NCBI GenBank assembly: GCA_039621445.1
Contig: CP154954.1
Location: 11,650,716 to 11,714,715 of the forward strand
Length of the DNA: 64,000 nucleotides
DNA from: Euglena gracilis
Lineage: Eukaryota; Euglenida; Euglenophyceae; Euglenales
Direction of reading: 5' to 3'
Shown: positions 21,092 to 32,300 of the stretch, in pieces
Numbering within the stretch: position 1 is the first letter of the stretch
Layout of the letters: each line of letters starts with the position of its first letter
Program-made: the position numbers and the translations under genes
The notes under the pieces: model-generated
Database searches by the model: none
Told to the model about the DNA's origin: nothing
What the model saw: only the letters and a program-made list of their open reading frames with translations

Positions 21092-21373
21092 GGCAGCCAT
21101 AATCTACATGCCCCCCCCGGGGGGGCCATGTAGATTATCCAGGGGGTCAAAATAGTTTTTTTTTTCGTTAATGATGGAATAGGGTTAGGTGCGCGACTTA
21201 GGGTTAGGGTTAGGCCTAACTTATAGACGGGTGTTCCGTACAAGTTAGACCTAACCCTAAGCCTAAGTCGCGCACCTAACCTTATCCCATCATTACCTCA
21301 AAAAAAAGGCCCCCCCCCTGGAAACACTCCATGCCCCCCCGGGGGGGGGGGGGGCATGTAGATTATGGCTGCC
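21092..21373. mobile_element. Telomere-like foldback element, complete copy 2
   Basis: Starts GGCAGCCATAATCTACATG and ends with the exact complement CATGTAGATTATGGCTGCC. The left end is itself a hairpin closed by a C/G tract. The core runs CAGGGGGTCAAAATAG, GATGGAATAGGGTTAGG, TTAGGGTTAGGG, then the reverse. Flanked on both sides by (TATACA)n. Confidence 0.85.
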
Positions 21374-21375
21374 AT

Positions 21376-21382
21376 ATACATG

Positions 21383-21449
<67 letters not shown>

Positions 21450-21589
21450 GCATGTGCATATGCATATACATATACATGTAAACCCCCAAACATAAAGCCC
21501 CAAATATATATGTATGTATATACACATATACATATACATATACAGATACAGAGACAGAGACAGAGACAGATATACATATACATATACAG

Positions 21590-21661
<72 letters not shown>

Positions 21662-21675
21662 CATATACATATACA
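21376..21675. repeat. (TATACA)n array between two foldback elements
   Basis: Interrupted near 21,480-21,515 by a short unique stretch (AACCCCCAAACATAAAGCCCC). Confidence 0.95.
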
Positions 21676-21676
21676 T

Positions 21677-21953
21677 GGCAGCCCGAAACTACTGGCCCCC
21701 CCGGGGGGGCCCAGTAGTTAATCCGGGGGGTCAAAATAATTTTTTTGCGTTAATGATGGAATAGGGTTAGGTGCGCGACTTAGGCTTATGGTTAGGCCTA
21801 ACTTGTACACCGAACACCCGTCTATAAATTAGGCCTAACCCTAACCCTAAGTCGCGCACCTAACCCTATTCCATCATTAACGCAAAAAACTATTTTGACC
21901 CCCTGGATAATCTACATGGCCCCCCCCGGGGGGGCCAGTAGTTTCGGGCTGCC
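21677..21953. mobile_element. Telomere-like foldback element, complete copy 3
   Basis: Outer arms GGCAGCCCGAAACTACTGG and its complement at 21,935-21,953 match each other but differ from copy 2. The inner right arm, however, reads GGATAATCTACATGG, the arm sequence of copy 2. The core is like copy 2. Confidence 0.85.
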
Positions 21954-21956
21954 ATA

Positions 21957-22009
21957 TACATATACATATACATCATATACATATACACATACATGTACAT
22001 ATACATATT

Positions 22010-22078
<69 letters not shown>

Positions 22079-22155
22079 CATATACATATACACATACATG
22101 TACATATACATATTCATAAACATATACATATGCATATGCACATAAATATGCATGT
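21957..22155. repeat. (TATACA)n array, right of foldback element
   Basis: Includes a duplicated internal block (CATCATATACATATACACA). Confidence 0.95.
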
Positions 22156-22159
22156 AAAC

Positions 22160-22585
22160 TCCCAAATATAAAGCCCCCACCCAGGCTTTACATTTGGACG
22201 GAATTTCAAGACCCTCAGCGGGGGCTTAAAATGGGGGGGGGGGCTTCATATTCGGGGGAGGAAATCAAACTTTTGCGGGTGGCCTCTATGACCTTCAGCA
22301 GCTTTCAATTGTGGCCAAATACCAATTTTATGCCAAATTTTCGTTGTGTACTTCCTATTTTTCGCAGAAATGTGCAATTCTTCTCCAAAACGGAGCATTT
22401 CCGGTGAAAAAAAAGTTGTATCCACCCAAAATTTTCCACTTTTAGTGAAGAACACAAGTGTCTGGCTCCACGTCAGGGGGGAGGGGGAGCTTTATATTTG
22501 GGCGGCAAAACAAAACCCCCTTGGAGGGGGTTTATATTGTTGGGGGGCGGGGGCTTTACATTTGGGGGTTACATACGGCAATATG
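22160..22585. repeat. AAATATAAAGCCCC / GGGGCTTTACATTTGG foldbacks
   Basis: CAAATATAAAGCCCCC and GGCTTTACATTTGG at 22,163-22,196; further arms GCTTCATATTCGGG at about 22,240, GCTTTATATTTGGGCGG at about 22,490 and GCTTTACATTTGGGGG at about 22,550. No gene seen. Confidence 0.5.
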
Positions 22586-22736
22586 ATCGCAACGGCAACA
22601 AAAGAATGAGGATATTATACGGTCTGATAATTGATGGGCAAAAGGAAAATCCACAGGCAAGGAATGGTCCAAATCAAACTAAATTCATAAAAACATGTCA
22701 TGTGGTGGTATGCTTTTGGGGAACGAAAACGAGTAC

Positions 22737-22880
22737 CGGGAAAAAATGAAGGACGGGGCCGCATCCTGCCTGTGGGCCTCCAGGAGGCCCGGGGCGGGGT
22801 ACTTGGTGCGGAGGGCGGAGAGGTTGGCGAGGCAGAAGGGGTGGGTGTTGAACACCTTGGAGCAGGTCCCTGCCATGCCA
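22737..22880 (-). CDS. Exon, unknown gene B
   Basis: Reads GMAGTCSKVFNTHPFCLANL and SALRTKYPAPGLLEAHRQDA with almost all third bases G/C, ending at CCCG|GTACTC. Acceptor probably CTGTCAGCAG. Function unknown. Confidence 0.6.
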
Positions 22881-23028
22881 CTGCTGACAGCCGCAGCCAA
22901 AAACCCCCTGCCCGATATGATATATACAAGATATATGTATGTATGTAAATATCCATGTGCACATACATATTTATCATACATATGATATATTCCATTTATG
23001 CATATTCTATCATATATATCTCATATTG

Positions 23029-23200
23029 TACATATCATATCATATCATATCATATCATATCATATCATATCATATCATATCATATCATATCATATCATAT
23101 CATATCATATCATATCATATCATATCACACCATATCATATCACATCGTATCATATCATATGGTATCATATCATATCATGTCACATCATATCATATATATA
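23029..23200. repeat. (CATAT)n pentanucleotide array
   Basis: Uniform ATCAT repeats with few substitutions. Confidence 0.95.
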
Positions 23201-23452
23201 ATATGTACAGAAAACACAAAAAGACAGAATTTTAGCCCCGGGGGAGACCAAAATCCTCAAGGAGGCCACACTCTCAAGGGAAAATTCGGTCCAAAATGCA
23301 AAAATTCTCAAGGTGGGTGAGTATCTCAGCAGAATTCTAAAATTGCCCCCCAAAAGACATAAAAAAAGCAAAAATAAACCCCCCGCAAACTTTGCCAAAT
23401 TTTTTTAAAAAAATAGGAAAGAAACAGGGAGGATGCGCTCCCCCCTGGGCAC

Positions 23453-23516
23453 CCTAAAGGCTTGGTGGCTCATGCAATGAAGCACGGTCTCCACCTCCAC
23501 CTGGAGATCCTGAGGC
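23453..23516 (-). CDS. Exon, helical, unknown gene B
   Basis: Strong acceptor CTTTTGTTTTTGCAG, then PQDLQVEVETVLHCMSHQAF, ending TTTAGG|GTGCCC; 64 bp. Helical pattern. Confidence 0.6.
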
Positions 23517-23639
23517 CTGCAAAAACAAAAGTCAAGGTAGGAAAGCACAAAAGCAGAACTGTCACAACCCAAAAGGAAAACCCCCAAAGGCATCATTTTC
23601 ACAAAACCAGGCGGCCTTATAGAGGAGATAGAGGAGATA

Positions 23640-23670
23640 AACAGCACCCTTCAGAGTCACGCATACGCAA

Positions 23671-23701
<31 letters not shown>

Positions 23702-23795
23702 CACCACACAAGTACACATGTGCACACGTACAAGCACCTTCGGTCAACCACCCCTTTGGGCCCCGCATCGCCCTGCATCGCCCTGCATCGCCCTA
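23640..23795. repeat. (CA)n plus CATCGCCCTG decamer repeat
   Basis: CA repeats, AAGCACCTTCGG, then three copies of GCATCGCCCT. The same combination recurs with inverted flanks at 25,580-25,790. Confidence 0.7.
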
Positions 23796-23797
23796 AC

Positions 23798-24085
23798 CCC
23801 CCCCAATTAGAAGCCCCCCGGGGCTACTATTCGGTCACTCTGCGGAAAACCCGAGGGGGGGGGGGCTTCTAATTGGGTACCCTTTGTTTAAAGGAAAAAC
23901 TTCGGCCGGCGGTCGATCCGGGGATCGAACGGGGTCCAAGTTTAAAAAATTGCAAGACACATTTATTCTAGTTTTTGGGTGGATAGGCCCCAAATAACAC
24001 CCCCCCCCCCAAATAGAAGCCCCCCCCCCTCAGGTTTCCCGCCAAAAATCCAAATAACAGCCCCCCCCCCCCGGCGAAGCCGGGG
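23798..24085. repeat. AATTAGAAG / C-G tract foldbacks
   Basis: CCAATTAGAAGCCCCCC faces GGGGGGCTTCTAATTGGG about 60 bp away; two more arms (CCAAATAGAAGCCCCC, CCAAATAACAGCCCCC) follow at 24,008-24,075. Confidence 0.65.
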
Positions 24086-24644
24086 GGAAATTTGACGAAA
24101 AAATTTCCGAAAAATGGTGAAAAACTCGAAAATTTTCCACGAAAAAAGGTCGACATTGGGAACAAAAGTGATATCTAGTATCCTTGAAACATTGCCTATA
24201 ACCGAAGACCAAAGTTCCTAGCCCGAACCTCAGGCAACCCCCAGGCAACCTTACAGTCAACCACCAGGCAACCATCAGGCACATCCACACAAAATCCTCG
24301 TTGCTCACACTTTGCATCGGCCACACTACAAAAGAGCATGCAGCACACAGGGAATACCTCCCAGTTTCATGTCTTGGGAAGTCCTCCATTTTTCCAGCTG
24401 TTTGTCTGAGGCCACCAGATATTCTTCAACCATTTTTCCTGAGTCCGTTTTTTTTTTGCACATCCTTTCCCACAGCAGCTCAGGAGGTAATTTCCTTGAT
24501 GGACCCTCAAATGCACCGCGTCTGGGCTTGGCAGCTGTCCTGCCGTTCCCATGGTGGAGGCAGGAAGAGTAACGGCACAGAGTCAGTCACGGTGAGGTGA
24601 AGGTTAGTGTCAGGGTCAAGGTGACAGCACTGTCAATGACAGTG

Positions 24645-24925
24645 TCACTGGGCCTCTGCCCTCTCGAGCTTGTCCAAACACCCCTGGCACACTGCCACGC
24701 GGGTGGGGGGCAGGGCATCCATCGGCTGCAGCCGTTTGCTGTACACAAAGCGGCATGCGACTCGTGTAGGAATCAGGCACACAAATACAGCAGGGGCACT
24801 GGAAGGGTACTGCAAACACAACCACCTCACCCTCCAGCACCCGCAGCTCCTCCAGCCGGTCCCACCGCTGCCTCTCCAGCAGCAGCAACCACTGCCGGTC
24901 GTGCTTCTCCCGACCACGCAGCTTC
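24645..24925 (-). CDS. GTPase gene, C-terminal exon(s), possible frameshift
   Basis: Starts [20 protein letters not shown] and [12 protein letters not shown], a charged helix joining in phase to the upstream exon. The same frame continues to [11 protein letters not shown]. However, the most GC3-biased frame further on ([39 protein letters not shown] at 24,645) is shifted. Either a frameshift, or an unusual splice at GAGG|GTGAGG, is needed. The C-x2-C pairs could bind zinc. Confidence 0.45.
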
Positions 24926-25722
24926 CTCCACTGAAGGAGAGGACGCTGGTCAGCAAAGGCTTTTGGGGGTCACACTCACCGGGGGTCCCGCTTCTTGGCC
25001 TCCAGCCAAACTTCCTCGACATCCAACTCGCGACTTTGTGTATTAAATTCGCGGCTCGTTGGATGCCAATCCTTCCAAAGGCGCAGTATGCGCACCCCTA
25101 CAAGCATCCTCGGATTCACATGCCCTAAAAACATCCACGGATGCACATGATCATGCACATGCCTACAACCGCCACTACAGTCGCCCGTTTATCCCACAAC
25201 TTAAGATTCCCCCCATAACCTCCCTCTCCCACGGGAGCATCCACTCCAGGGAGTCACTCAGGGAAGGCCAGACGAGCCAGGGAGGAACATCGTCGACTCA
25301 GGTACGAAGCAAGCACCAATGTGGAGGCTGTACGCAGGTATGCAGCAGGGGCACGATACCTTCGGCTCCAGGGGAGTCACACACCTCCCGGAGGGGGACA
25401 GAGAGGTCCAGCACGGCAGCAGAGGCAGAGGCACGGGCAGACATAAAGGGCAGGCTGGAGTGGTCTGCGGGGGAGGGAGGGACGAGACAACAGAGGTGTA
25501 CCCAGCAGTATGGGCCCAAATATGGACCCCACTTCAGCCATCCAAAATCCCCGCATCCAAAAAATCCAAAAAAAATCCCCGCATCGCCCTGCATCGCCCT
25601 GCATCGCCCTGCATCGGAACCCCACCTTTGGCCTCCAAAATTCCCGCATCGCCCTGCATCGCCCTGCATCGCCCTGCATCGCCCTGCATCGCCGAAGGTG
25701 CTTGCACACGTACACACACACG

Positions 25723-25789
<67 letters not shown>

Positions 25790-26255
25790 GCATAGACACA
25801 ATTCATGCGCGCATACAGGCTCATGCATACGCAAACACGCACACACCCAAACACGCCCGCACGCACATGCACACACACACACATAGACAGACACACAACA
25901 GAACACAGCTTTGCCAGACTGCTTTTGACTGATATTGAAAGGAGGGGTGAGCCTTGGTGAGGACGTTTACAAGAGGTAGGAGGGCAATGAGTCAGGCAGG
26001 AGGGAAATGGGTCAGTTCTGCCAGAGTGCCTCGATGGCGTGCCCAGGTGCGTTTGGCACGCGCTTTACCCCATTCCGGTGGTGATTTGCCTCATTTAAAA
26101 ATGAACCCGACTCAAACTCACAAACGAACATGAACGACGCACACAAAGCACACCAACGTCAACAAAACACATTGCAGACAACACCTACACCCACACACAC
26201 ACCCACACCCACACCCACACATACACATACACCCACACCCACCCACCCACCCACC

Positions 26256-26342
<87 letters not shown>

Positions 26343-29300
26343 CTCTCCACCAAATCGTAGCATGTGATGACAGGGACAATGGTGATGCCCTGGGCCTTCG
26401 CCTGGCGGGCAACGGCGGCGGCGAGGCGGTAGGCGAACGCGGCGCCGAAGGCGTGGACGTACACCACGGCGTCCACCTTCAGAGGCACTTGCGGCACCAC
26501 GTACGCGTCGTACCTGGGGGAGGGAGGCAAACCCATTGCGGCACGCCGGCCGCGAACGGAACAGCTGCGGCACGGTGCGAGACGAGTGCGACGTGCTATC
26601 CGCGCGTTTCCGCAACTGACGAATGCCGGTCTGGATGTCCAGCGTCTTGTCGTTTGCGTGTCTTTAACAATTCACACCACACACCATTTGGGATTGTTCA
26701 TACTGTGATTGGGCTTGAACTTCCCCCTCCCAACAAATCATCGGTGGCACGCTTCTGTTCATCGGTCACATTTTGTTTTCCAGGCTGAGGATGGCGTGAA
26801 CAACTTGGCCACCGCCCCTTTTTTGTTTAATGAGTTATTCCTGTGTCAGGATGTTTGAAGGCAAATCCTTGTTATAAGTGGCACACATCATTGTGTGCAA
26901 TTTTGATGACTGTTGTGGGGAAACAAAACTTTTTTGGGTGGCCTCCAAATGCGTTCGCTACCTTATTCGAATTTGTTTGTGTACCATCCAAATTTCCCGA
27001 AATTGTCATTTTTCCCAACATGAAACACTTCTGCGAAAAATTGTATCATCCATCCAAAAAAAAAACACCAACATGTTTTGCCCTCCTCCCGCGGGGCTAA
27101 TAATGGGGGGGGTGGCTTGTTGTTTGGGGACAAAACCAGGAAATTGGGCGGCTAAATACTTATGTATCTACTATATATGTATGTATATATATATATATAT
27201 ATATCTATATCTATATCTATATCTATATCTATATCTATATCTATATGTATACTATGTATACTATGTATACTATATATGTATGTATATATACTTCCATGAA
27301 ATCAACTGTAAATTTGACCATTTATCACAGCCAGTGTGTCTTCGTCTTGCAATTACACATAAAATATCTACCGTGCCAGACTGTCATAGTTGAAATGCAC
27401 CAGCCAAATCATGGTTGAAATGCAGCAACTGGCCAGGCTCGGCAACGCCGAATGCACAGCCCGGCCAAACAGCAGCATGGCCGGCATCGGCCAGGCCCTT
27501 GGTGTCGAACAGGTTGAGCGGGGCGGCGCCCTCCTGGCAGAGCAGGTCGCACAGCGCGTACCGGACCGTCTTGGAGGCGTCCCCGGCGCCCTGGAGAAGG
27601 AAGTCCACGAGGCACCTGGCCGAGATTTGCCACGTCGAAGCGCCGAAACAGAGCGACGTGGGGTGTTGCCTGCCCCACACCCGGAGAACCCGGAGAAACC
27701 ATCACCTGAGAAGTCAGCCAGTGGCAACAAGCCGGGGTGCCAAAAAACTCCCGCAGAGCCCTGGTGGAGACCAGTTTTGTGACCCGGGGGGTGAGCACCT
27801 ATCCACCAAGCCCGGGAGCACAGAGAGGCCAGCCCGCCAAAAAAAATGGGGTCATCTGGAGGCGTTTCCCAAAAAAATGTTCGGTGATTTGTGTGAAACC
27901 CATACCTCGGGCCCCGGGGGGTCTAGCCCCAGATGCCCCTCCACCAATTGGCACCACCAAGAAAAGCCCCAAATAGCCCCGCTACGGAAAACCTCTTTCC
28001 AACCACATCTTACACTACCGACTAGTGTCAATTGTTTTCATTTGTCACCTGGACCCCCTGTCACGTTGGAAAGTCCAAACCAGGATTCTTTTTGACCCCC
28101 CCCCGGGAAGACCCGGGGGGGGGGACTGAGTTGGGGCACACAGTGTTGTATATTGTTTGGGAGGGCTTGATTCCTGGAAATAATCCCATACTGTTCAAAA
28201 TTTTCAAATTCTGCTCGCGAATTTTGGCCTATGCCGTAATGGACAGGAGTCATCATTTGTCTCAAAAAAGGCAGCACACGAGTATAATTGAACTGTTCAA
28301 TAATGGTTCAGATCTTTTTAAACTATGTACTCTGATCAGATTGCACTGTTGACTGAACAACACAGCTGTGGCTTGCGTGCACGCATGCGTGCATGCGTGC
28401 GCGCAGGTGTGTCTCAAGGCTGGACAAGGAGGGGCGCCACCTCGTCACATAATCGGGCAGAGCTGCCAGTGAGAGTCTGGTAAATACTATTGATGAGGCT
28501 GGACTTGCCATTGCCTTGCCGGCCGAACAGCACACAATTCACCTGCGGGGATGGTTGCCTTGGAGTGGTTTTGAACAGCTTGGCTGGGAAATTTCGACAG
28601 CAGTTGTTGTGGCTCCCTTGCCAGTACGGACAGTTCACTCAAATAAAAGGCCAATTGAAACAGAAAAAAAACAGGGAACAAAATGAGCACCCGTTCAGAA
28701 CGAAAGAGAGGGGTGGGGAAGCCACAAAGAGTCGCACAGCGCTGTGCACCTGTCTGGTGGAGCTTTTGGGGAAGGCCTGTTTCAAGCGATCGAGGCTGCG
28801 CTGCAGTCGATCCTTGTCCAGCTGGTGGGAGGGTCCCGGCCAGGCTGTTTTTTTACCAACCTCGGGGGGGGGGTCCGGAGTGCCTGTGAGTGCCTGCCCA
28901 GGCAGGCACCCCCCCCCCCCCGAGGTGGGGTCGGCACCTGACTAAACTACAGCCTGGCCCCGGCTCGGCTGGGCCGGCCATGCAACTCGGCCGGGCCCCC
29001 CCTGCAAAGGGAGGTCCGGACTGCCCCTCCCAGGCGTCTGGTCACCAACCCCAAGGTGGAGGGGTGGGGTGGGGTGGGGTGCCTGCTCATAACAGGCCCC
29101 CCTAACATAACAGGCCCCTCTAACATAACAGGCCCCTCTAACATAACACTAAGGCTTCTTTTCTGTTTATGGCCGGGGCTAACTTCTCTGGCGGCCCAGC
29201 TTGCTGTGTGGTGAGTGGCCAGGCCCCCCCTACCCCCCCCCGGGCAGGCACCCCCCCCCCCCCGGGGGGTTCAAAAGCCGGCCGATTCAGCCCATTGATC

Positions 29301-32300
29301 CTTGCCCATGGCCATTGCCGGCACTCAAGGGGATGCTACACATATCCACCTACCGCAAAACCCGACCCCATGTGTCTTCCGACCCCTCCCCCTGTTGGCC
29401 CATACCCCCCCTGGGGAAGGGAGGTGCGAACTTCCTGGCCCCAGCACAGTTTCAGAGAGCCCCGAGGGCTTCTGCCAGGAGTTTTTTAAGACCGGGGTGG
29501 AGCGGGTTCCGACCCCCCCCCACCCCCCACCCCCCCCCGGTGGGGGCCCCCCAGGGGGGCCAGGGACACTGAATTTTCCCCGAAAATGGCCAAAAAATCG
29601 CATAAATGCTAAAAATAGCACTGTTTTCAAAAAATTTCGGCGCCTTTGGTGCCGAAAAGTATAACCCACTCCCCCCTGGGGGGAATCCCCCCGGGGGGGG
29701 GGGGGGGGGGCTCGGCCGGACCCATCCACCCTCCCCCCTCTCCCCCCCAGGGGTCCACGACTAAAAAAAAACACCTGGCTTCTGCATGCCTGCAACAGCA
29801 GCATTTATCCAATTTTGAGATGGGGTCCTGTGGTCCTCACCAGTTGGTGAATCCCGGCCGTGCCAACGTCGATGCCTCGCTCAGGGGGGTCCCGCCCCGA
29901 CCTCCCGGGTGGCCACGCGCTCCGCGGGCGGCGCGGGGGCGGCCGCCCCGACCCGTGGGTACTCCACGGTGGTGTTCAGGTCTGTCGGCAGCGTACAGTC
30001 CAGGCCTGCAACAATACCGAAACACACTCAACACACAACACAACACAATACAACACAACACAACACAACACAACACAAACACGCAACACGCAACACACAC
30101 AACATATATTTTTGTTGGGGTGGCATACCTTTGTGTGTACACATGGTTACGTGTTATGTGTCCATGCACACACACACAACACATGAAAAAATACACAAAC
30201 ACACATATATTGGAGGGGGCATGCAATCGGGGCCACATCGAATGCAAAGAACGGGCACACTGTCAGTCAGAGTAAGCTCCTCGCCCGTGTGGCCCTCGCG
30301 CAAATCGACGGCGACCTGCCGGTAGGGGCGGCGGGGCGGTGGGGGGCTGACGTGCACCGGCACAAAGGTGGTCCGCTGCAGCGTGGCGCATGGCAGCGCT
30401 GCCAGAGGCAGGCCACCGGCACAGACAGCGCGAGGTCAGGAGTCCCATGCACGTGAAACTTGGAAACAAAAAACATCGACTGCTCTTTTTTCCAGCATGC
30501 CGAAAAGGGAGGGCAGGCAATGCAAAAAAAAACAACTTTGTGGACTGGGAGTAAAAAGTTAAAAATCAGGTGAGCTGTGTGAAGTACGCCATTCACCACC
30601 TCAGGATGAAGCCCAAAAGCCTGGTTCAAATTTTGATTAGATCTTCACAGCCGAAAGGAGACGAGAACACTCACTGGCGTCACTGGGCTTTATTCTAGCA
30701 CACTATTTCACAATAACCCACTCAAAATTCCACAAAACGGGATGAGGAGCCTGTAAATGTGCGTCCAGCATTCAGAGCACAAGTTCACTTGGCATGTATT
30801 CACTTCTATTCACTTGCTGCCCAGGGGGTTTTCCATCTGGTGACCCAGGGAGGCGGCACCTGGACTCATCCACCCTAAAACATTCAAAAAACATTATTGC
30901 CCCGATCACCAGCAAGCTGGACCAGGGGAGTGGGAATCCGACAACCCAAACGCACCCACTCACGCTCAAAACCCCGCCCACACAGAGACTGGGTCCGTGG
31001 CTTGGCGACCATGTGGAAGCATCTGTGGGCCGAGGGTCTGCCCTGCGCGTGGTCAGCGTCGCGCTGTCGATGGTGGACGGCAGGTCGGTGAGGGTGGCCG
31101 CGTCCGCGGTCTTCCGCGCCGGGACCTCGGCCGCCGGGGGATGGCGAGGAGGGGAGAATGGCACGCCCGGGGGCAGGCTGCCCGGCACCGTTTCGCACTG
31201 GGGAACGTCGAGCTGACCTGAGGAGGGCGGCGAGGGGCAAATGCAGGAGTTTTGACTGTCCCCGGGTGACTGCTTGTTTGCTGTGTGGTATTTCTGGTAA
31301 AAGAGCATGAGAGCTCCAATGCTCCCAGTAAGTATTCCTTAACAAAATGTTGACTTTCCGTGAACTGCAGAATGCGCAAACTGCCTTTCTACTGTGTCTT
31401 GTCCCAATAATAGTCTTTGACCCAAACTGCCTTTATAGGTAGTTTCTCACGCCACTTGCAAAGAGAACAGGAGGAACATGTGGCACAGATGATATTGAAC
31501 TCGAAAAGTATGCCATCCTCTCATCCATGATACCAAGTGCTTCTCAGAACGCTCCTTGTCAGGGTTTGACAAAAACATTGTGGGGAAGGGTCTGGACTCC
31601 CTAATGCAGGGGTGGTCAGCCACATATAAAGCAATTTTTCGCCCAGGTGCACAACTTTTCAGTTTGAAAGAAATTGCCAAGAAATCAGTCAAAAAAACCA
31701 ACCTTGGGGCACAGAAAACTATCCACAAGAAGCAATGGAAGAAACTTCAAAATTGTGATGGAGCACAGGAAAGAGTGGTCTAGGGTCTGGCGGAGCCCCA
31801 ACCTGAACCCCAATCAGACACCTTACTCATGGAACCCTTGACCATACCGTTGCATAGCGACCTCCCAGGGGGAGGGGGGGTCACTTTCCACTCTGAAAAA
31901 ACCAGTCAATCCTTTTCCCAAAAACCAGTCAGTCACTTTACCCCCCCCCCCCGGGGGGATCGGCCATTCTTGAATGATGAGGAGGAGGCAATGAGCATTT
32001 GCCAAAAAGTCTCAAAAAATCCAAAAAAAATCCGGCGCCTTCAGCGCCAGGCCAGTCACTTTTTCTTTTTCGAGCCTACCCCACCCCCCCGGGGGGGGGG
32101 GGGTTCTTGGCCAGAAAACCAGTCAGTCACTCTGAAAAAAACCAGTCAGTCACCCCCCTTAGTTGCACGAAGGCTTCTTGTCTGTTTATGGCCGGCGCTA
32201 ACTTGGCTTCTGGCCCAGTTTGCTGTGTGGTGAGTGGCCAGGGACCCCTTACACCAGCACTCTTTTGTTGCTCCGCCTGGCCGGGTGAGTAACTCTGGTG

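Noticed and set aside
21140-21300. True telomere
   Set aside because: Only two or three TTAGGG units in a row, inside a ~280-bp palindrome with internal flanks. Telomere-like, not a chromosome end.
24801-24830. 21-nt intron GTGAGG...TTTGCAG in the last GTPase exon
   Set aside because: It has splice-like ends, but even if removed the frame does not reach the GC3-biased one, and no other intron here is that short. A frameshift is at least as likely.
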